A stretch of DNA of 63,018 bases from Lautropia sp. (GTDB lineage Bacteria > Pseudomonadota > Gammaproteobacteria > Burkholderiales > Burkholderiaceae_E): contig JAUMZD010000017.1 in the NCBI GenBank assembly GCA_030528325.1, positions 1 through 63,018 on the forward strand. The letters are read 5' to 3'. Shown here one piece after another: positions 1 through 7,791 of the stretch (position 1 is its first letter; every line of letters begins with the position of its first letter). The translations under genes and the position numbers were made by a program. Below the pieces are notes generated by a model. That model did not search any database. It was not told the DNA's origin and worked only from the letters and a program-made list of their open reading frames with translations.

Positions 1-1
1 C

Positions 2-886
2 CCAACGCCAACCCCAACGCCAGAGCCAGAGCCAGATTCGCCCGTGAACCAGCCCGCATCAGGCCCACCGGCGACGGCGTTCCTGCCTTCTCCGCTGGCG
101 TCGCCGTCCGACGGGCGGGTAGCCGGGGTCTGGCTGCCGGCGCAGGCCTATGGAGATTACCGGCGGGCTGCCGAGGCCTGGGGCCTACCGGTACAGGTCT
201 ATCCGGGGGGCAGGCCGGATGCGATGGCTGCCCGCCTGATCTGGGCCTGCGAGCCGTCCAGCCCGCTGGGTCAGGCGCTGACGGCCGATGTGACAGGGAT
301 GATTCGGTGCAGGGGCAAGGCCGACATCGTCGTGCTGGACAGGGCTTATGAGCCATTGCGCCTTTCCGGGACATCGGCGCTGTCGGCGGATGAGCTTCGG
401 TACCTATGGCAGCTGATCACGCCGAACAAGGCGTTGGGGCTGACAGGCATCCGCGCGGCCTATCTGATCGCGCCGGATTCGTGCTTCGCCGACCGGCGCG
501 CGCGACCGTTGATGCAGGCCTTGCATGCGCTGGCACCTTCGTGGCCGATCGGTGCGCACGGGGTGGCGCTGCTGGCAGCCTGGGCCGATGAAAACACGCA
601 GCACTGGTTGCAGGATGCGAAGGAACAGCTGCGTGTGTGGAAGACGAGGCAGGTCGATGGCCTGCGCGAGCGCGGCTGGACGGTGCTGCCGGGGGAGGCC
701 AATTATGTCTGTGCCCGGCCGCCGGCAGACTCGTCGAATTCAGTCGGCTTACTGCAACGATTGCGCCGGGCTGGTATTAAATTGCGGGATGCACAGTCCT
801 TTGGCCTCGATGGCTGGGTGCGACTGGGTGTCAGGCCGCCAGGCGATCAGCAGGCGCTCTGGCAGGCGCTGGATCTGCATGGCTGA
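2..886 (+). CDS. cobD: CobD/CobC-type PLP aminotransferase (threonine-phosphate decarboxylase-like), 5' truncated by window edge
   Basis: C-terminal part of a class I/II aminotransferase resembling CobD/CobC, the enzyme that makes aminopropanol phosphate for the cobalamin nucleotide loop. The frame is open to the left edge. The likely PLP lysine is in ITPNKALGLTGIRAAYL (AAG at 428-430), and the Asp/Tyr pair that contacts PLP is in VVLDRAYEPL. The N-terminal small-domain half of the family fold is outside the window. Odd: the first ~15 codons are alternating Pro-Thr then Pro-Glu/Asp, followed by a Pro/Ala/Ser stretch, so a low-complexity insert lies inside the catalytic domain. A GTG at 44 could be misread as a start, but a protein starting there would lack half the fold. 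It could instead be a HisC paralogue; CobD is favoured by the short length and the local motifs. Confidence 0.7.
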   Translation, partial: PTPTPTPEPEPDSPVNQPASGPPATAFLPSPLASPSDGRVAGVWLPAQAYGDYRRAAEAWGLPVQVYPGGRPDAMAARLIWACEPSSPLGQALTADVTGMIRCRGKADIVVLDRAYEPLRLSGTSALSADELRYLWQLITPNKALGLTGIRAAYLIAPDSCFADRRARPLMQALHALAPSWPIGAHGVALLAAWADENTQHWLQDAKEQLRVWKTRQVDGLRERGWTVLPGEANYVCARPPADSSNSVGLLQRLRRAGIKLRDAQSFGLDGWVRLGVRPPGDQQALWQALDLHG

Positions 887-940
887 TGCTGTGCCCCGGC
901 TGCCGGTAACTGCTGCCTCTGGCAGCCTCCAAGGAGCATG

Positions 941-1840
941 ATGACTTCTCTCTCTTCCCGTTTTCCTTCCCCCCGGGCATGGCTGATCGGCGTTCGGCCA
1001 CCGACGCTGGGTCTTTCACTGGTGCCGGTCTTTCTGGGCACGGCGCTGGCCGTCCATCAGGGCGCGCCAATGCAGTGGGGGGCCTTCCTGATGGCTTCGT
1101 TGTGCGTGCTGCTGATCCAGGCGGGCACCAACCTGTTCAATGACGTGGGCGATGGTGTGCGCGGTGCCGATGGTCCCGGGCGACTGGGGCCGGTGCGCCT
1201 GATCGGCAGTGGCCAGGCCAGTGCGCGCCAGGTCAGGAATGCCGCGATCCTGTGTTTCGTGCTGGCGCTGCTCGGCGGCCTGTGGCTGGCCAGTCATCAT
1301 GGCCCGGCCATCACGGTCATCGGCATTTGCTCGCTGCTGGCGGGCTGGCTGTATTCGGGCGGACCCAGGCCGCTGTCCCACACGCCGTGGGGTGAGAGCT
1401 GCGTGCTGCTGTTCTTCGGCATCATCGCCGTGGCAGGCAGCCATTACCTGCAGATGGGCCAATGGTCCCTCCTGGCCATGCTGTTCGGTCTGGTGCCCGG
1501 CTGTCATGCCGCAGCCGTGCTGCTCGTCAACAACACGCGCGATCTGGTCAACGACATGCAGGCGGGGCGCCGGACGCTGGCGGCCGTGCTGGGAGAGGGC
1601 GGTGCGCGGATACTGTATGCGGTGCTGCTGCTCGCGCCCTTCGTGCTGCTGCTCGTGCTGTCGATGGTCTTCAAGCTGCCGGGCCTGATCCTTGCGCCGC
1701 TGCTGGCGCTGCCGGCTGCTGGCGTCCTGATCTTCCTGTTCACGGTACGTCGGGGCCGGGCGCTGAACACGCAACTGAAACAGACAGCGCTGCTGCAGGC
1801 GGTCATCGCACTGCTGATCCTGTGGGTGCTGCTGATCTGA
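941..1840 (+). CDS. menA: MenA/UbiA-family polyprenyltransferase (1,4-dihydroxy-2-naphthoate prenyltransferase-like)
   Basis: Integral membrane prenyltransferase of about 299 aa. Near residue 65 it carries the UbiA-type Asp-rich motif NLFNDVGDGVRGAD, which binds the Mg-prenyl diphosphate. A second Asp-rich loop (NNTRDLVNDMQAGRRTLA) follows around residue 190. Eight or so hydrophobic segments fit the nine-helix family fold. MenA attaches the isoprenoid tail to DHNA in menaquinone synthesis, but no other men gene is in the window, so the substrate is inferred. An AAGGAG at 931-936 lies 1 nt before an ATG at 938 and 4 nt before the ATG at 941; spacing favours 941. The gene starts 54 nt after the aminotransferase and may share its transcript. 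Confidence 0.82.
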   Translation: MTSLSSRFPSPRAWLIGVRPPTLGLSLVPVFLGTALAVHQGAPMQWGAFLMASLCVLLIQAGTNLFNDVGDGVRGADGPGRLGPVRLIGSGQASARQVRNAAILCFVLALLGGLWLASHHGPAITVIGICSLLAGWLYSGGPRPLSHTPWGESCVLLFFGIIAVAGSHYLQMGQWSLLAMLFGLVPGCHAAAVLLVNNTRDLVNDMQAGRRTLAAVLGEGGARILYAVLLLAPFVLLLVLSMVFKLPGLILAPLLALPAAGVLIFLFTVRRGRALNTQLKQTALLQAVIALLILWVLLI

Positions 1841-1875
1841 GGGGTGATTGCCTCATTCTGTCTGGCCGACGAATA

Positions 1876-1892
1876 AGTGCATAACACGCTCT
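1876..1892. repeat. Dispersed 16-17 bp intergenic repeat, copy 1
   Basis: AGTGCATAACACGCTCT, one mismatch from AGTGCATGACACGCTCT found at 14897-14913 and as an inverted pair at 4499-4559. It lies in the 84-bp spacer between the convergent menA and tlpA-like genes. Function unknown. Confidence 0.7.
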
Positions 1893-1924
1893 AACCGTTG
1901 ATGACGGGCCGGCGAAACGGATCG

Positions 1925-2737
1925 TCAGGTGTCCGACAGCAGGCGGTTGATCCGTTGTTGCAGCGTGGCCTGTGACAGGGCGCCGATACGGATGTCCAGC
2001 AGCTGGCCACTTTTGCTGTAGAACAGCGTGGTGGGCATGGCCGGCTGCGCAAAGCTGCGTGCGGCCTCGCTGCCGGTGTCCATCAGCAGGTTGTCGGCCT
2101 GAAGCTGCTGCCGGCCGACGAAGCGTTCGATTGTGGTCGCGTCTTCGCCCTGATTCACGAAAATGAAGGTCACCTGCGGGTAGCGTCGCTGCGCAGCCGA
2201 CAGCACGGGCATTTCCCGCACGCAATGCGGACACCAGGTGGCCCACAGGTTGATGACCAGTGGTTTGCCAGCGAACTGTTTCAGCTCGACGGGCTCTCCG
2301 GACAGTGTGCTGAAATGCAGGTTTGGCAACGGTTCGCTCTGGCGGGCCGGATTCAGCCAGGCCAGCCCTGCGGCCGCGATCACCGTGGCACAGCTCATGG
2401 CGGCCAGCAGCGGCTGTCTTGCTGGCGGCTTTCGCCAGGCTTGCCACAGCGCCGACAGCCAGGCAAAGGCCAGACCTGCCCATGGGTTGAATCCGCCATC
2501 CCGGATGTCGATGATGCTGATGGGGTCGTCGAGATAGGCCGCGTGGTATTGCAGGACATAGGCCAGGCGGGCGAACAGGAGCGAAGGCAGGACCAGCCGA
2601 CTGAAGAAAAGGGCTTCGACGTCGAGGTCGCTACCCTGAGCACGCCAGCGGGCCACGTAGCTGGCCACCAGGATGGTGGCCAGCAGCAGCAGGATCGACA
2701 GCGACATCGAAAACGGACCGATCTGGATGGATTGCAT
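1925..2737 (-). CDS. Membrane-anchored TlpA-family thioredoxin with Lgt-like N-terminal domain
   Basis: 270 aa. Residues 1-125 form about four membrane segments and include IIDIRDGGFNPWAGL near 75-89, which resembles the N-terminal region of prolipoprotein diacylglyceryl transferase (Lgt). Residues 135-270 are a TlpA/ResA-like thioredoxin domain with active site WCPHC at 168-172 and the cis-Pro motif AMPTTLF. Its probable role is thiol-disulfide exchange in the periplasm, for example in cytochrome c maturation or oxidative defence. The start chosen is the ATG read from 2737, 5 nt after the tehB stop, so the two genes are probably cotranscribed. An upstream in-frame start would overlap tehB by more than 100 nt and adds no plausible domain. 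The Lgt-like part is too short to be an active transferase. Confidence 0.82.
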   Translation of the reverse strand: MQSIQIGPFSMSLSILLLLATILVASYVARWRAQGSDLDVEALFFSRLVLPSLLFARLAYVLQYHAAYLDDPISIIDIRDGGFNPWAGLAFAWLSALWQAWRKPPARQPLLAAMSCATVIAAAGLAWLNPARQSEPLPNLHFSTLSGEPVELKQFAGKPLVINLWATWCPHCVREMPVLSAAQRRYPQVTFIFVNQGEDATTIERFVGRQQLQADNLLMDTGSEAARSFAQPAMPTTLFYSKSGQLLDIRIGALSQATLQQRINRLLSDT

Positions 2738-2742
2738 GGCCG

Positions 2743-3618
2743 TCAGAAGGGTTTTCGGGCCAGCATCGTGGCAAAGCGCAGCGCAATCCGGTTTCCGCTG
2801 GCGTCTGTCTTGTGCAGCTCGCCAGGGTTCTCGTTGTAGGTGAGCAGTTCCCAACCCTCGTACAGGTGGCTCAGTTCACCTTCCTTCAGCGGGGCAGGGA
2901 AGGGCTGGGTGCAGGGGTAATCCGCCGTGTCCATCGCCGTCACGATCAGGTTGAAGCCACCCGGGTTCGTGCTGGCTTTCATGGCCTCGATCAGTGGCTC
3001 GATCGTTTCGCGTTTCAGGAACATCAGCACCACGGTGGCGAGCATGAAGTCGTAGCTGCCCTCGAAAGGCAGCGAGTCGACGTCATTCAGATCGACCTGT
3101 CGCACAGTGATACGGTCGCTCAGCTTTTCTTCGGCGGCAACGCGCTGAAGGTTTGCCAGCCGCTCGCCCAGCACTTCCCAGGCATCCACCGTGAAGCCGT
3201 TCTGTGCCAGATACAGCGTGTTCCGGCCATTGCCGCAGCCCAGATCCAGCGCCCGTCCCGGTTTCACATGGGTCATGGCGGCCAGCACTTCGGAATGCGT
3301 GCGGGTCAGCCCATGCTTTTTCGTGAAATAGTCTTCGGGCGTGCAATAGAAAGCCAGCTGGCAGGCCACGTCCTCGCTGGTGTCGAGAATCCGGTGCCAT
3401 TGCTGGGGTTCGATGCGGGGAGGCTGATTCTCGGGAGAGAACCTGTGCTCTTCGGTGATCTCGCCATCGGCTGTGGTGAATGCAAAGGTCAGCCAGCCTT
3501 TCTGCACCGTCAATTGCGCCCAGGTGCCTTGCTGCGTGTTGTGCTTCTGCAGGAAAGCCGGCGGAATCGTGTCGTGATGCCAGACGGGCATGGTTTTGTA
3601 GCAAATCAGTTTGGCCAT
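2743..3618 (-). CDS. tehB: Tellurite resistance methyltransferase TehB (long form)
   Basis: 291 aa. An N-terminal cupin-like DUF1971 domain (about residues 1-95, starting [20 protein letters not shown]) precedes a class I SAM methyltransferase domain with motif I at [14 protein letters not shown] (124-137). The two-domain length matches the TehB long form of Haemophilus and Neisseria. TehB protects against tellurite and oxidative stress in a SAM-dependent way. It is followed 5 nt later by the TlpA-like gene, which may add thiol redox control. The base composition looks slightly less G+C-rich than neighbours, and a MITE-like palindrome lies about 108 bp upstream, so horizontal acquisition is possible but not shown. 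Confidence 0.92.
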   Translation of the reverse strand: MAKLICYKTMPVWHHDTIPPAFLQKHNTQQGTWAQLTVQKGWLTFAFTTADGEITEEHRFSPENQPPRIEPQQWHRILDTSEDVACQLAFYCTPEDYFTKKHGLTRTHSEVLAAMTHVKPGRALDLGCGNGRNTLYLAQNGFTVDAWEVLGERLANLQRVAAEEKLSDRITVRQVDLNDVDSLPFEGSYDFMLATVVLMFLKRETIEPLIEAMKASTNPGGFNLIVTAMDTADYPCTQPFPAPLKEGELSHLYEGWELLTYNENPGELHKTDASGNRIALRFATMLARKPF

Positions 3619-4106
3619 TGGCGGTTCTCCCGTTCCGTGCCCGTCGTGAATGCCTGATGCGACGGTGGCTTGCTGCGTCGGCTTCGGCGCCCTGTGGCTG
3701 GCGATGCCTTTCTCTGCAAGCCTTCGTTAAGGATACTCTGAACAAGTCCCGCGAGACGACGCGCCCCGAAACGGGATGCAGGACAAGGCGGCATTTGTCG
3801 TCAATAGTGGTGCTATTGACGACAAATGCCAACGCAGGCATGCGCCCGTGCCGGGGATGCGACGTCCGCGTGGACTTGTTCAGAGTATCCTTAAATCCCG
3901 TCTCCTATTCTACGGATCTGAATGTAGCCGCTGCGAGAATGACGGTAGCGGTCTGTGTGATCGGCATCGGGTGATGTCGGCTGATGGCAACGGTGTAAAG
4001 CAGGCAGGCCGATGAAGTCCGGCTCCGGCATGGCGCCGTATGCCTGATACCGGTGAGATCCGTAAATCCGGGCGCGCAGATATGGCCGCAGAAAGTATGG
4101 GCGCAG
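3619..4106. other. Intergenic stretch between tehB and the first tRNA-Leu copy
   Basis: Holds the palindromic element at 3727-3894. The flanks (3619-3726 and 3895-4080) show no convincing coding frame. Any tehB promoter must lie in 3619-3726 or within the palindrome. From 4081 onward the first copy of the 192-bp tRNA repeat begins. Confidence 0.6.
3727..3894. mobile_element. MITE-like palindromic element, 168 bp, no transposase
   Basis: The outer ends are a perfect 23-bp inverted repeat (3727-3749 and 3872-3894) with core GGATACTCTGAACAAGTCC. Each end is bordered by TTAA, which could be a target duplication or part of the repeat. Inside is a perfect 18-bp inverted repeat, GGCATTTGTCGTCAATAG, around a TGGTG loop centred near 3810. 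The two halves are inverted copies with limited divergence between the inner and outer arms. No transposase frame fits inside. It looks like a miniature inverted-repeat element or the paired ends of an IS. Family not identified. Confidence 0.7.
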
Positions 4107-4133
4107 AAAAAGAAAAAGCCCGCATGTGCGGGC
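4107..4133 (-). terminator. Rho-independent terminator of tRNA-Leu copy 1
   Basis: On the minus strand a GCCCGC-ACAT-GCGGGC hairpin (4118-4133) is followed by a T-rich tract (TTTTTCTTTTT, 4107-4117), about 50 nt after the tRNA 3' end. Confidence 0.85.
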
Positions 4134-4182
4134 CATTTCGTGTACAGCGCTGTGTTGAAACACCGTCTCTGTAGAATCAGGG

Positions 4183-4269
4183 TGGTGCCCAGGAGAGGAC
4201 TCGAACCTCCACACCATTGCTGGCGCTAGGACCTGAACCTAGTGCGTCTACCAATTCCGCCACCTGGGC
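4183..4269 (-). tRNA. tRNA-Leu(CAG), copy 1
   Basis: The minus strand reads GCCCAGGTGGCGGAATTGG at the 5' end. The anticodon stem CTAGG/CCTAG encloses the loop TTCAGGT, giving anticodon CAG. There is a class II variable arm, T-loop GGTTCGAGTCC and an encoded CCA (4183-4185). Length is 87 nt including CCA. It is identical to the copy at 4730-4816. Confidence 0.97.
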
Positions 4270-4285
4270 AACTGCTGAAGCCGGC

Positions 4286-4291
4286 ATTATA
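4286..4291 (-). promoter_or_regulatory. -10 element of tRNA-Leu copy 1
   Basis: TATAAT on the minus strand, 16 nt from the mature tRNA 5' end. It is flanked by a 9-bp inverted repeat, GAAGCCGGC/GCCGGCTTC (4277-4301), and a run of seven A (4302-4308). No good -35 is seen at the expected spacing, unlike copy 2, so this copy may be weakly expressed. Confidence 0.5.
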
Positions 4292-4498
4292 GGCCGGCTT
4301 CAAAAAAATGCACGTCGTCGGAGTGTTTTTTTTGTTAAAAAACGTGTCTTTTCATCCAGGACAGACAGGACAGACGCTGGATGCTGGCAAGCACTGACGG
4401 CAAAGCATGGGTCGGGTTCAGGCACGGCTGCTGGCGGGTTGCGGCAAAGCTTCGACAAGCCGCGTGGCAAGCATGAGCATCAGCCGCGACAGGGGCTT

Positions 4499-4559
4499 AG
4501 AGCGTGTCATGCACGCCCAGAGGGGCTTTCGCGGGGACGAGTCAGTGCATGACACGCTC
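4499..4559. repeat. Inverted pair of the dispersed GTGCATGACACGCTC repeat
   Basis: 4499-4514 is the reverse complement of GTGCATGACACGCTCT, and 4544-4559 is AGTGCATGACACGCTC. The arms can pair over about 15 bp around a 29-nt loop. The same unit occurs singly at 1876-1892 and 14897-14913. It could act as a hairpin or a recombination seed. Confidence 0.75.
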
Positions 4560-4653
4560 AAGGGTCACGGGCCTGAAAAAAGGAAGCGCGTCCGGCGAAA
4601 AGCATCGAACGCAGATGGCGCGCAGGGTATGGCCGCAGAAAGTATGGGCGCAG

Positions 4654-4680
4654 AAAAAGAAAAAGCCCGCATGTGCGGGC
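4654..4680 (-). terminator. Rho-independent terminator of tRNA-Leu copy 2
   Basis: Same hairpin and T-tract as at 4107-4133; the stem occupies 4665-4680. Confidence 0.85.
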
Positions 4681-4729
4681 CATTTCGTGTACAGCGCTGT
4701 GTTGAAACACCGTCTCTGTAGAATCAGGG

Positions 4730-4816
4730 TGGTGCCCAGGAGAGGACTCGAACCTCCACACCATTGCTGGCGCTAGGACCTGAACCTAGTGCGTCTACCA
4801 ATTCCGCCACCTGGGC
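4730..4816 (-). tRNA. tRNA-Leu(CAG), copy 2
   Basis: Identical in sequence and structure to copy 1: anticodon loop TTCAGGT (CAG), class II variable arm, encoded CCA at 4730-4732. It is transcribed divergently from rnr. Confidence 0.97.
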
Positions 4817-4832
4817 AACAACTAAGTGTGGC

Positions 4833-4860
4833 ATTATAGAACTGTTTTCAGGTTTGTCAA
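4833..4860 (-). promoter_or_regulatory. Consensus sigma-70 promoter for tRNA-Leu copy 2
   Basis: On the minus strand TTGACA (4855-4860), a 16-bp spacer and TATAAT (4833-4838) form a near-perfect promoter, about 17 nt upstream of the mature tRNA. It ends only 8 nt before the rnr start on the other strand, so rnr transcription must begin inside or beyond this promoter. Confidence 0.85.
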
Positions 4861-4867
4861 ATATTCA

Positions 4868-7714
4868 ATGATCGATTCTTCCAACCCACCCAGCAGACAG
4901 GAGATCCTGGATGCCTTGGCCGAAGCGGGCGCGCCACTCAATCTCGAGGCGCTGGTCACCCGCATGAAAGTACCGCCTGAGGCGATGGTGGGCATGCGCC
5001 GTCGAGTCGCTGCCATGCAGCGCGACGGCCAGATTCTTCTGGGTCGCAAGGGCGACCTGATGCTGGTGAGCCGCATCGACCTGATCGCGGGCAAGGTGCA
5101 GGGCCACCGTGATGGTTTCGGTTTTCTGCTGCCGGATGGCGAGGGCGAGGACATCTTCCTGCCGCCCCGCGAGATGCAGAAGGTGATGCATGGCGACCGG
5201 GTGCTGGTGCGCCGTGTCGGCACCGATCACCGGGGCCGCCCGGAGGGCAAGATCGTCGAGGTGACGGCGCGCAACCGCCGTCAGGTGGTGGGCCGTCTGG
5301 TCAACGAGCGCGGCGTGCTGCTGGTGGTGCCTGAGGATCAGCGCATCAAGCACGAGATCCTGATCGAACCGGGTGGCACGATGGGGGCGAAGGCCGGTCA
5401 GGTCGTGTCGGTCGAGATCATCGAGCCGCCCGGCTGGAACACGCCGCCGATCGCCCGCGTGAGCGAAGTGCTGGGCGATGTGGATGATGCGGGCATGGAG
5501 ATCGAGATCGCGGTGCGCAAGTTCGATGTGCCGCACCGCTTCAGTGAGGCACTGCTTGCCGAGACGGCGGTGCTTCCGGATGCGCTGCGCCCCGCCGATT
5601 ACCGGGGCCGGGTCGATCTGCGCGATGTGCCGCTCGTGACGATCGACGGGGCCGACGCCCGGGATTTCGACGACGCGGTCTACTGTGAACCGTACAAGGG
5701 TGCCGACGGCAGGAAGGATGTGGGCTGGCGGCTGCTGGTAGCCATTGCCGACGTGAGCCACTATGTGCGCCCGGGCAGCCTGCTCGATCAGGAGGCGCAG
5801 GCGAGAACCACGTCGGTGTATTTCCCTCGCCGTGTCATTCCGATGCTGCCCGAGAAGCTCTCGAACGGGCTGTGCTCGATCAACCCCGAGGTCGACCGGC
5901 TCGTGCTGGTGGCCGACATGGTGGTGGACACGAAGGGTGAGGTCATCGCGTACCAGTTCTATCCGGCCGTCATGCATTCGGCTGCCCGGCTGACCTATGA
6001 CGAGGTGTGGGGCATCCTGTCGGGCGAGGACAAGGCGGCGATGAAGCGCCGTTCGGCTCTCGTGCCGCAGCTGAAGGATCTGTACGATCTGTATCACGCG
6101 CTGGAGCGCGCCCGTCAGGCTCGTGGCGCGATCGAGTTCGAGACGGCCGAGACGCAGATGCTCTGCGACGACAGTGGCCACATCACCTCGATCGTGGCAC
6201 GGCATCGCAACGATGCGCACAAGCTGATCGAGGAGTGCATGCTGGCCGCCAACACCTGTGCGGCCGATTTTCTGGGGCGCAACAAGCACCCGGGCCTGTA
6301 CCGGGTGCACGAGGGACCCAGCGCCGACCGGTTGGCGAAGCTGCGGGAGTTCCTGAGTGGCACGGGGCTGCGGCTGGGCGATGCGGCAGCCGAAGCGAAG
6401 GAAAAGCGTGGGCCACGTCCGCAGGATTACCAGCTGCTGTCCCGTCAGATCAGTGAGCGGGATGATGCCGCGCTGCTGCAGACGATGATGCTGCGCTCGA
6501 TGCAGCAGGCCGTCTACACGCCGGACAATCAGGGGCATTTCGGTCTGGCCTATGATGCCTATGCGCATTTCACCTCGCCGATCCGCCGCTATCCCGACCT
6601 GCTGAATCATCGGGCGATCAAGGCGCTGCTGGAAGAGAAGCGCTATCGGCCCGAGATCGTCGCGCCGTCATCGGATGGCAGCGGCGAGGATGTGAGTCTG
6701 TCGGTGGAAGGGCGTGCGGTGGCCGCCCGGATGACGGAGAAGGCCGATCAGGCTGCCAGTGCGGCAAAAGCCCGGCGCCGCCGCAAGCAGGACGCCGAAG
6801 GCCCCGAGGCACAGGCCGTCTGGGAAACGCTGGGGCTGACCTGTTCGGCCAATGAACGGCGCGCGGATGAGGCCACGCGCGACGTCGAGGCGTGGCTGAA
6901 GTGTCTGTACATGCGGGATCGGGTGGGCGAACAGTATCCGGGCCGCATCACTGGCGTGGCCCCCTTCGGTGTGTTCGTGACCCTGAACGATCTGTACGTG
7001 GAAGGCATGGTGCATGTCTCCGAGCTGGGGCACGAATATTTCCGTTATGAAGAAAGCGCGCACGCACTGGTGGGCGAGCGCACGGGCCAGCGCTATGCAC
7101 TGACCGACGAGGTGTGGGTGCAGGTCAGCGCCGTCAACCTCGATGCGCGGCGGATCGACTTCCGGCTGATCGAGGCGCAGCCCGGAGGCGGTGCCCGGGG
7201 TCAGGACGCCCGCCGGGGGAGTGGACGGGTGCACGCCGCCTCAGGCCCGTTGCGAGAGGAGGGCCGTCCGGGAGATGGCCGGCCGGGACGTGACAGGCGC
7301 GCTGCTGAGGCGGGAACTGCCTTTGGTGCAGGCGGCGCACTGACGGGCGGCGCCTCGTCCGGTGTCACACCTTTTTCCGGCAGCGCAGTGCCTGCGGCCT
7401 CATCTGCCTTCTCAGCCACTGCTGACGTGGACGAGGTGCCGGGCTTCAGACGTGGCCGCCAGCGCGGGGGCGAGGCTGTGCTGCTGGGCGGCTCGGGCGT
7501 AGCGCCCGTGCTGGACGATGACGAATTGATGCCGGCCCCGCGAGGGGGCAAGCGCGCCGACGGTTCATCCAGAAAACCCCGCAAGGCTGCGAAGACCGCA
7601 GCCGCTGCCACCACCAAAAAGGCCGGCAAGAAGAAAAGCGCATCATCAGGCAGCTCATCGGACAAGGCGGCTGGCGACAAGCGCGCGGGTGGGGGGCGCA
7701 AGCGGCGGAAGTGA
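4868..7714 (+). CDS. rnr: Ribonuclease R
   Basis: 948 aa, a 3'-to-5' exoribonuclease that degrades structured RNA. In order: a helix-turn-helix-like N-terminus, cold-shock domains (about residues 65-200), the RNB catalytic domain from about 250 with the Mg-binding Asp cluster IDGADARDFDDAVY (259-272), an S1 domain (GRITGVAPFGVFVTLNDLYVE, near 697-717) and a long basic low-complexity tail (about 785-948, Lys/Arg/Ala/Gly). A short basic insert (AKARRRRKQDA) lies before the S1 domain. The ATG at 4868 gives an N-terminus MIDSSNPPSRQEILDAL in line with the family; a GTG at 4826 would read back into the tRNA promoter. rlmB follows 77 nt downstream, an arrangement also seen in E. coli. Confidence 0.95.
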   Translation: MIDSSNPPSRQEILDALAEAGAPLNLEALVTRMKVPPEAMVGMRRRVAAMQRDGQILLGRKGDLMLVSRIDLIAGKVQGHRDGFGFLLPDGEGEDIFLPPREMQKVMHGDRVLVRRVGTDHRGRPEGKIVEVTARNRRQVVGRLVNERGVLLVVPEDQRIKHEILIEPGGTMGAKAGQVVSVEIIEPPGWNTPPIARVSEVLGDVDDAGMEIEIAVRKFDVPHRFSEALLAETAVLPDALRPADYRGRVDLRDVPLVTIDGADARDFDDAVYCEPYKGADGRKDVGWRLLVAIADVSHYVRPGSLLDQEAQARTTSVYFPRRVIPMLPEKLSNGLCSINPEVDRLVLVADMVVDTKGEVIAYQFYPAVMHSAARLTYDEVWGILSGEDKAAMKRRSALVPQLKDLYDLYHALERARQARGAIEFETAETQMLCDDSGHITSIVARHRNDAHKLIEECMLAANTCAADFLGRNKHPGLYRVHEGPSADRLAKLREFLSGTGLRLGDAAAEAKEKRGPRPQDYQLLSRQISERDDAALLQTMMLRSMQQAVYTPDNQGHFGLAYDAYAHFTSPIRRYPDLLNHRAIKALLEEKRYRPEIVAPSSDGSGEDVSLSVEGRAVAARMTEKADQAASAAKARRRRKQDAEGPEAQAVWETLGLTCSANERRADEATRDVEAWLKCLYMRDRVGEQYPGRITGVAPFGVFVTLNDLYVEGMVHVSELGHEYFRYEESAHALVGERTGQRYALTDEVWVQVSAVNLDARRIDFRLIEAQPGGGARGQDARRGSGRVHAASGPLREEGRPGDGRPGRDRRAAEAGTAFGAGGALTGGASSGVTPFSGSAVPAASSAFSATADVDEVPGFRRGRQRGGEAVLLGGSGVAPVLDDDELMPAPRGGKRADGSSRKPRKAAKTAAAATTKKAGKKKSASSGSSSDKAAGDKRAGGGRKRRK

Positions 7715-7723
7715 GGAGGTCAG

Positions 7724-7738
7724 GCCCAAGCTCCTAGG
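7724..7738. repeat. Dispersed GGAGCTTGGGC repeat, short copy
   Basis: GCCCAAGCTCCTAGG (inverted orientation), starting 10 nt after the rnr stop codon. Same core as the copies at 24449, 33216, 40752, 51242, 57679 and 61881. Confidence 0.75.
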
Positions 7739-7791
7739 ATGTACCATCGCATCAGTGCCTCAATCACCGATCCCAGACGATCCCGACCGAC

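Larger units (their letters stand above)
4081..4272. repeat. 192-bp direct repeat, copy 1 (tRNA-Leu unit)
   Basis: Identical to 4628-4819 at a fixed offset of 547 bp. The unit holds a rho-independent terminator, the tRNA 3' trailer and the whole tRNA-Leu. Similarity continues weakly leftward (GGCGCGCAG with a 1-nt indel) and includes the -10 region to the right. Confidence 0.9.
4273..4627. other. Spacer between the two tRNA-Leu units
   Basis: No supported gene. It contains the copy-1 promoter region, an A/T-rich inverted repeat near 4325-4343, short direct repeats (ACAGACAGG/ACAGACG) near 4361-4376, and the inverted pair of the GTGCATGACACGCTC repeat at 4499-4559. Confidence 0.6.
4628..4819. 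repeat. 192-bp direct repeat, copy 2 (tRNA-Leu unit)
   Basis: Second copy of the 4081-4272 unit, identical throughout. It adjoins rnr and has a full consensus promoter, so it is probably the ancestral copy. Confidence 0.9.

Noticed and set aside
3083..3841. Minus-strand frame covering part of the palindrome and tehB
   Set aside because: Its first part only reads through the palindromic element and the rest is out of frame with tehB; not a transposase.
4865..6610. 581-codon minus-strand frame opposite rnr
   Set aside because: Shadow of rnr; composition and lack of motifs argue against a gene.
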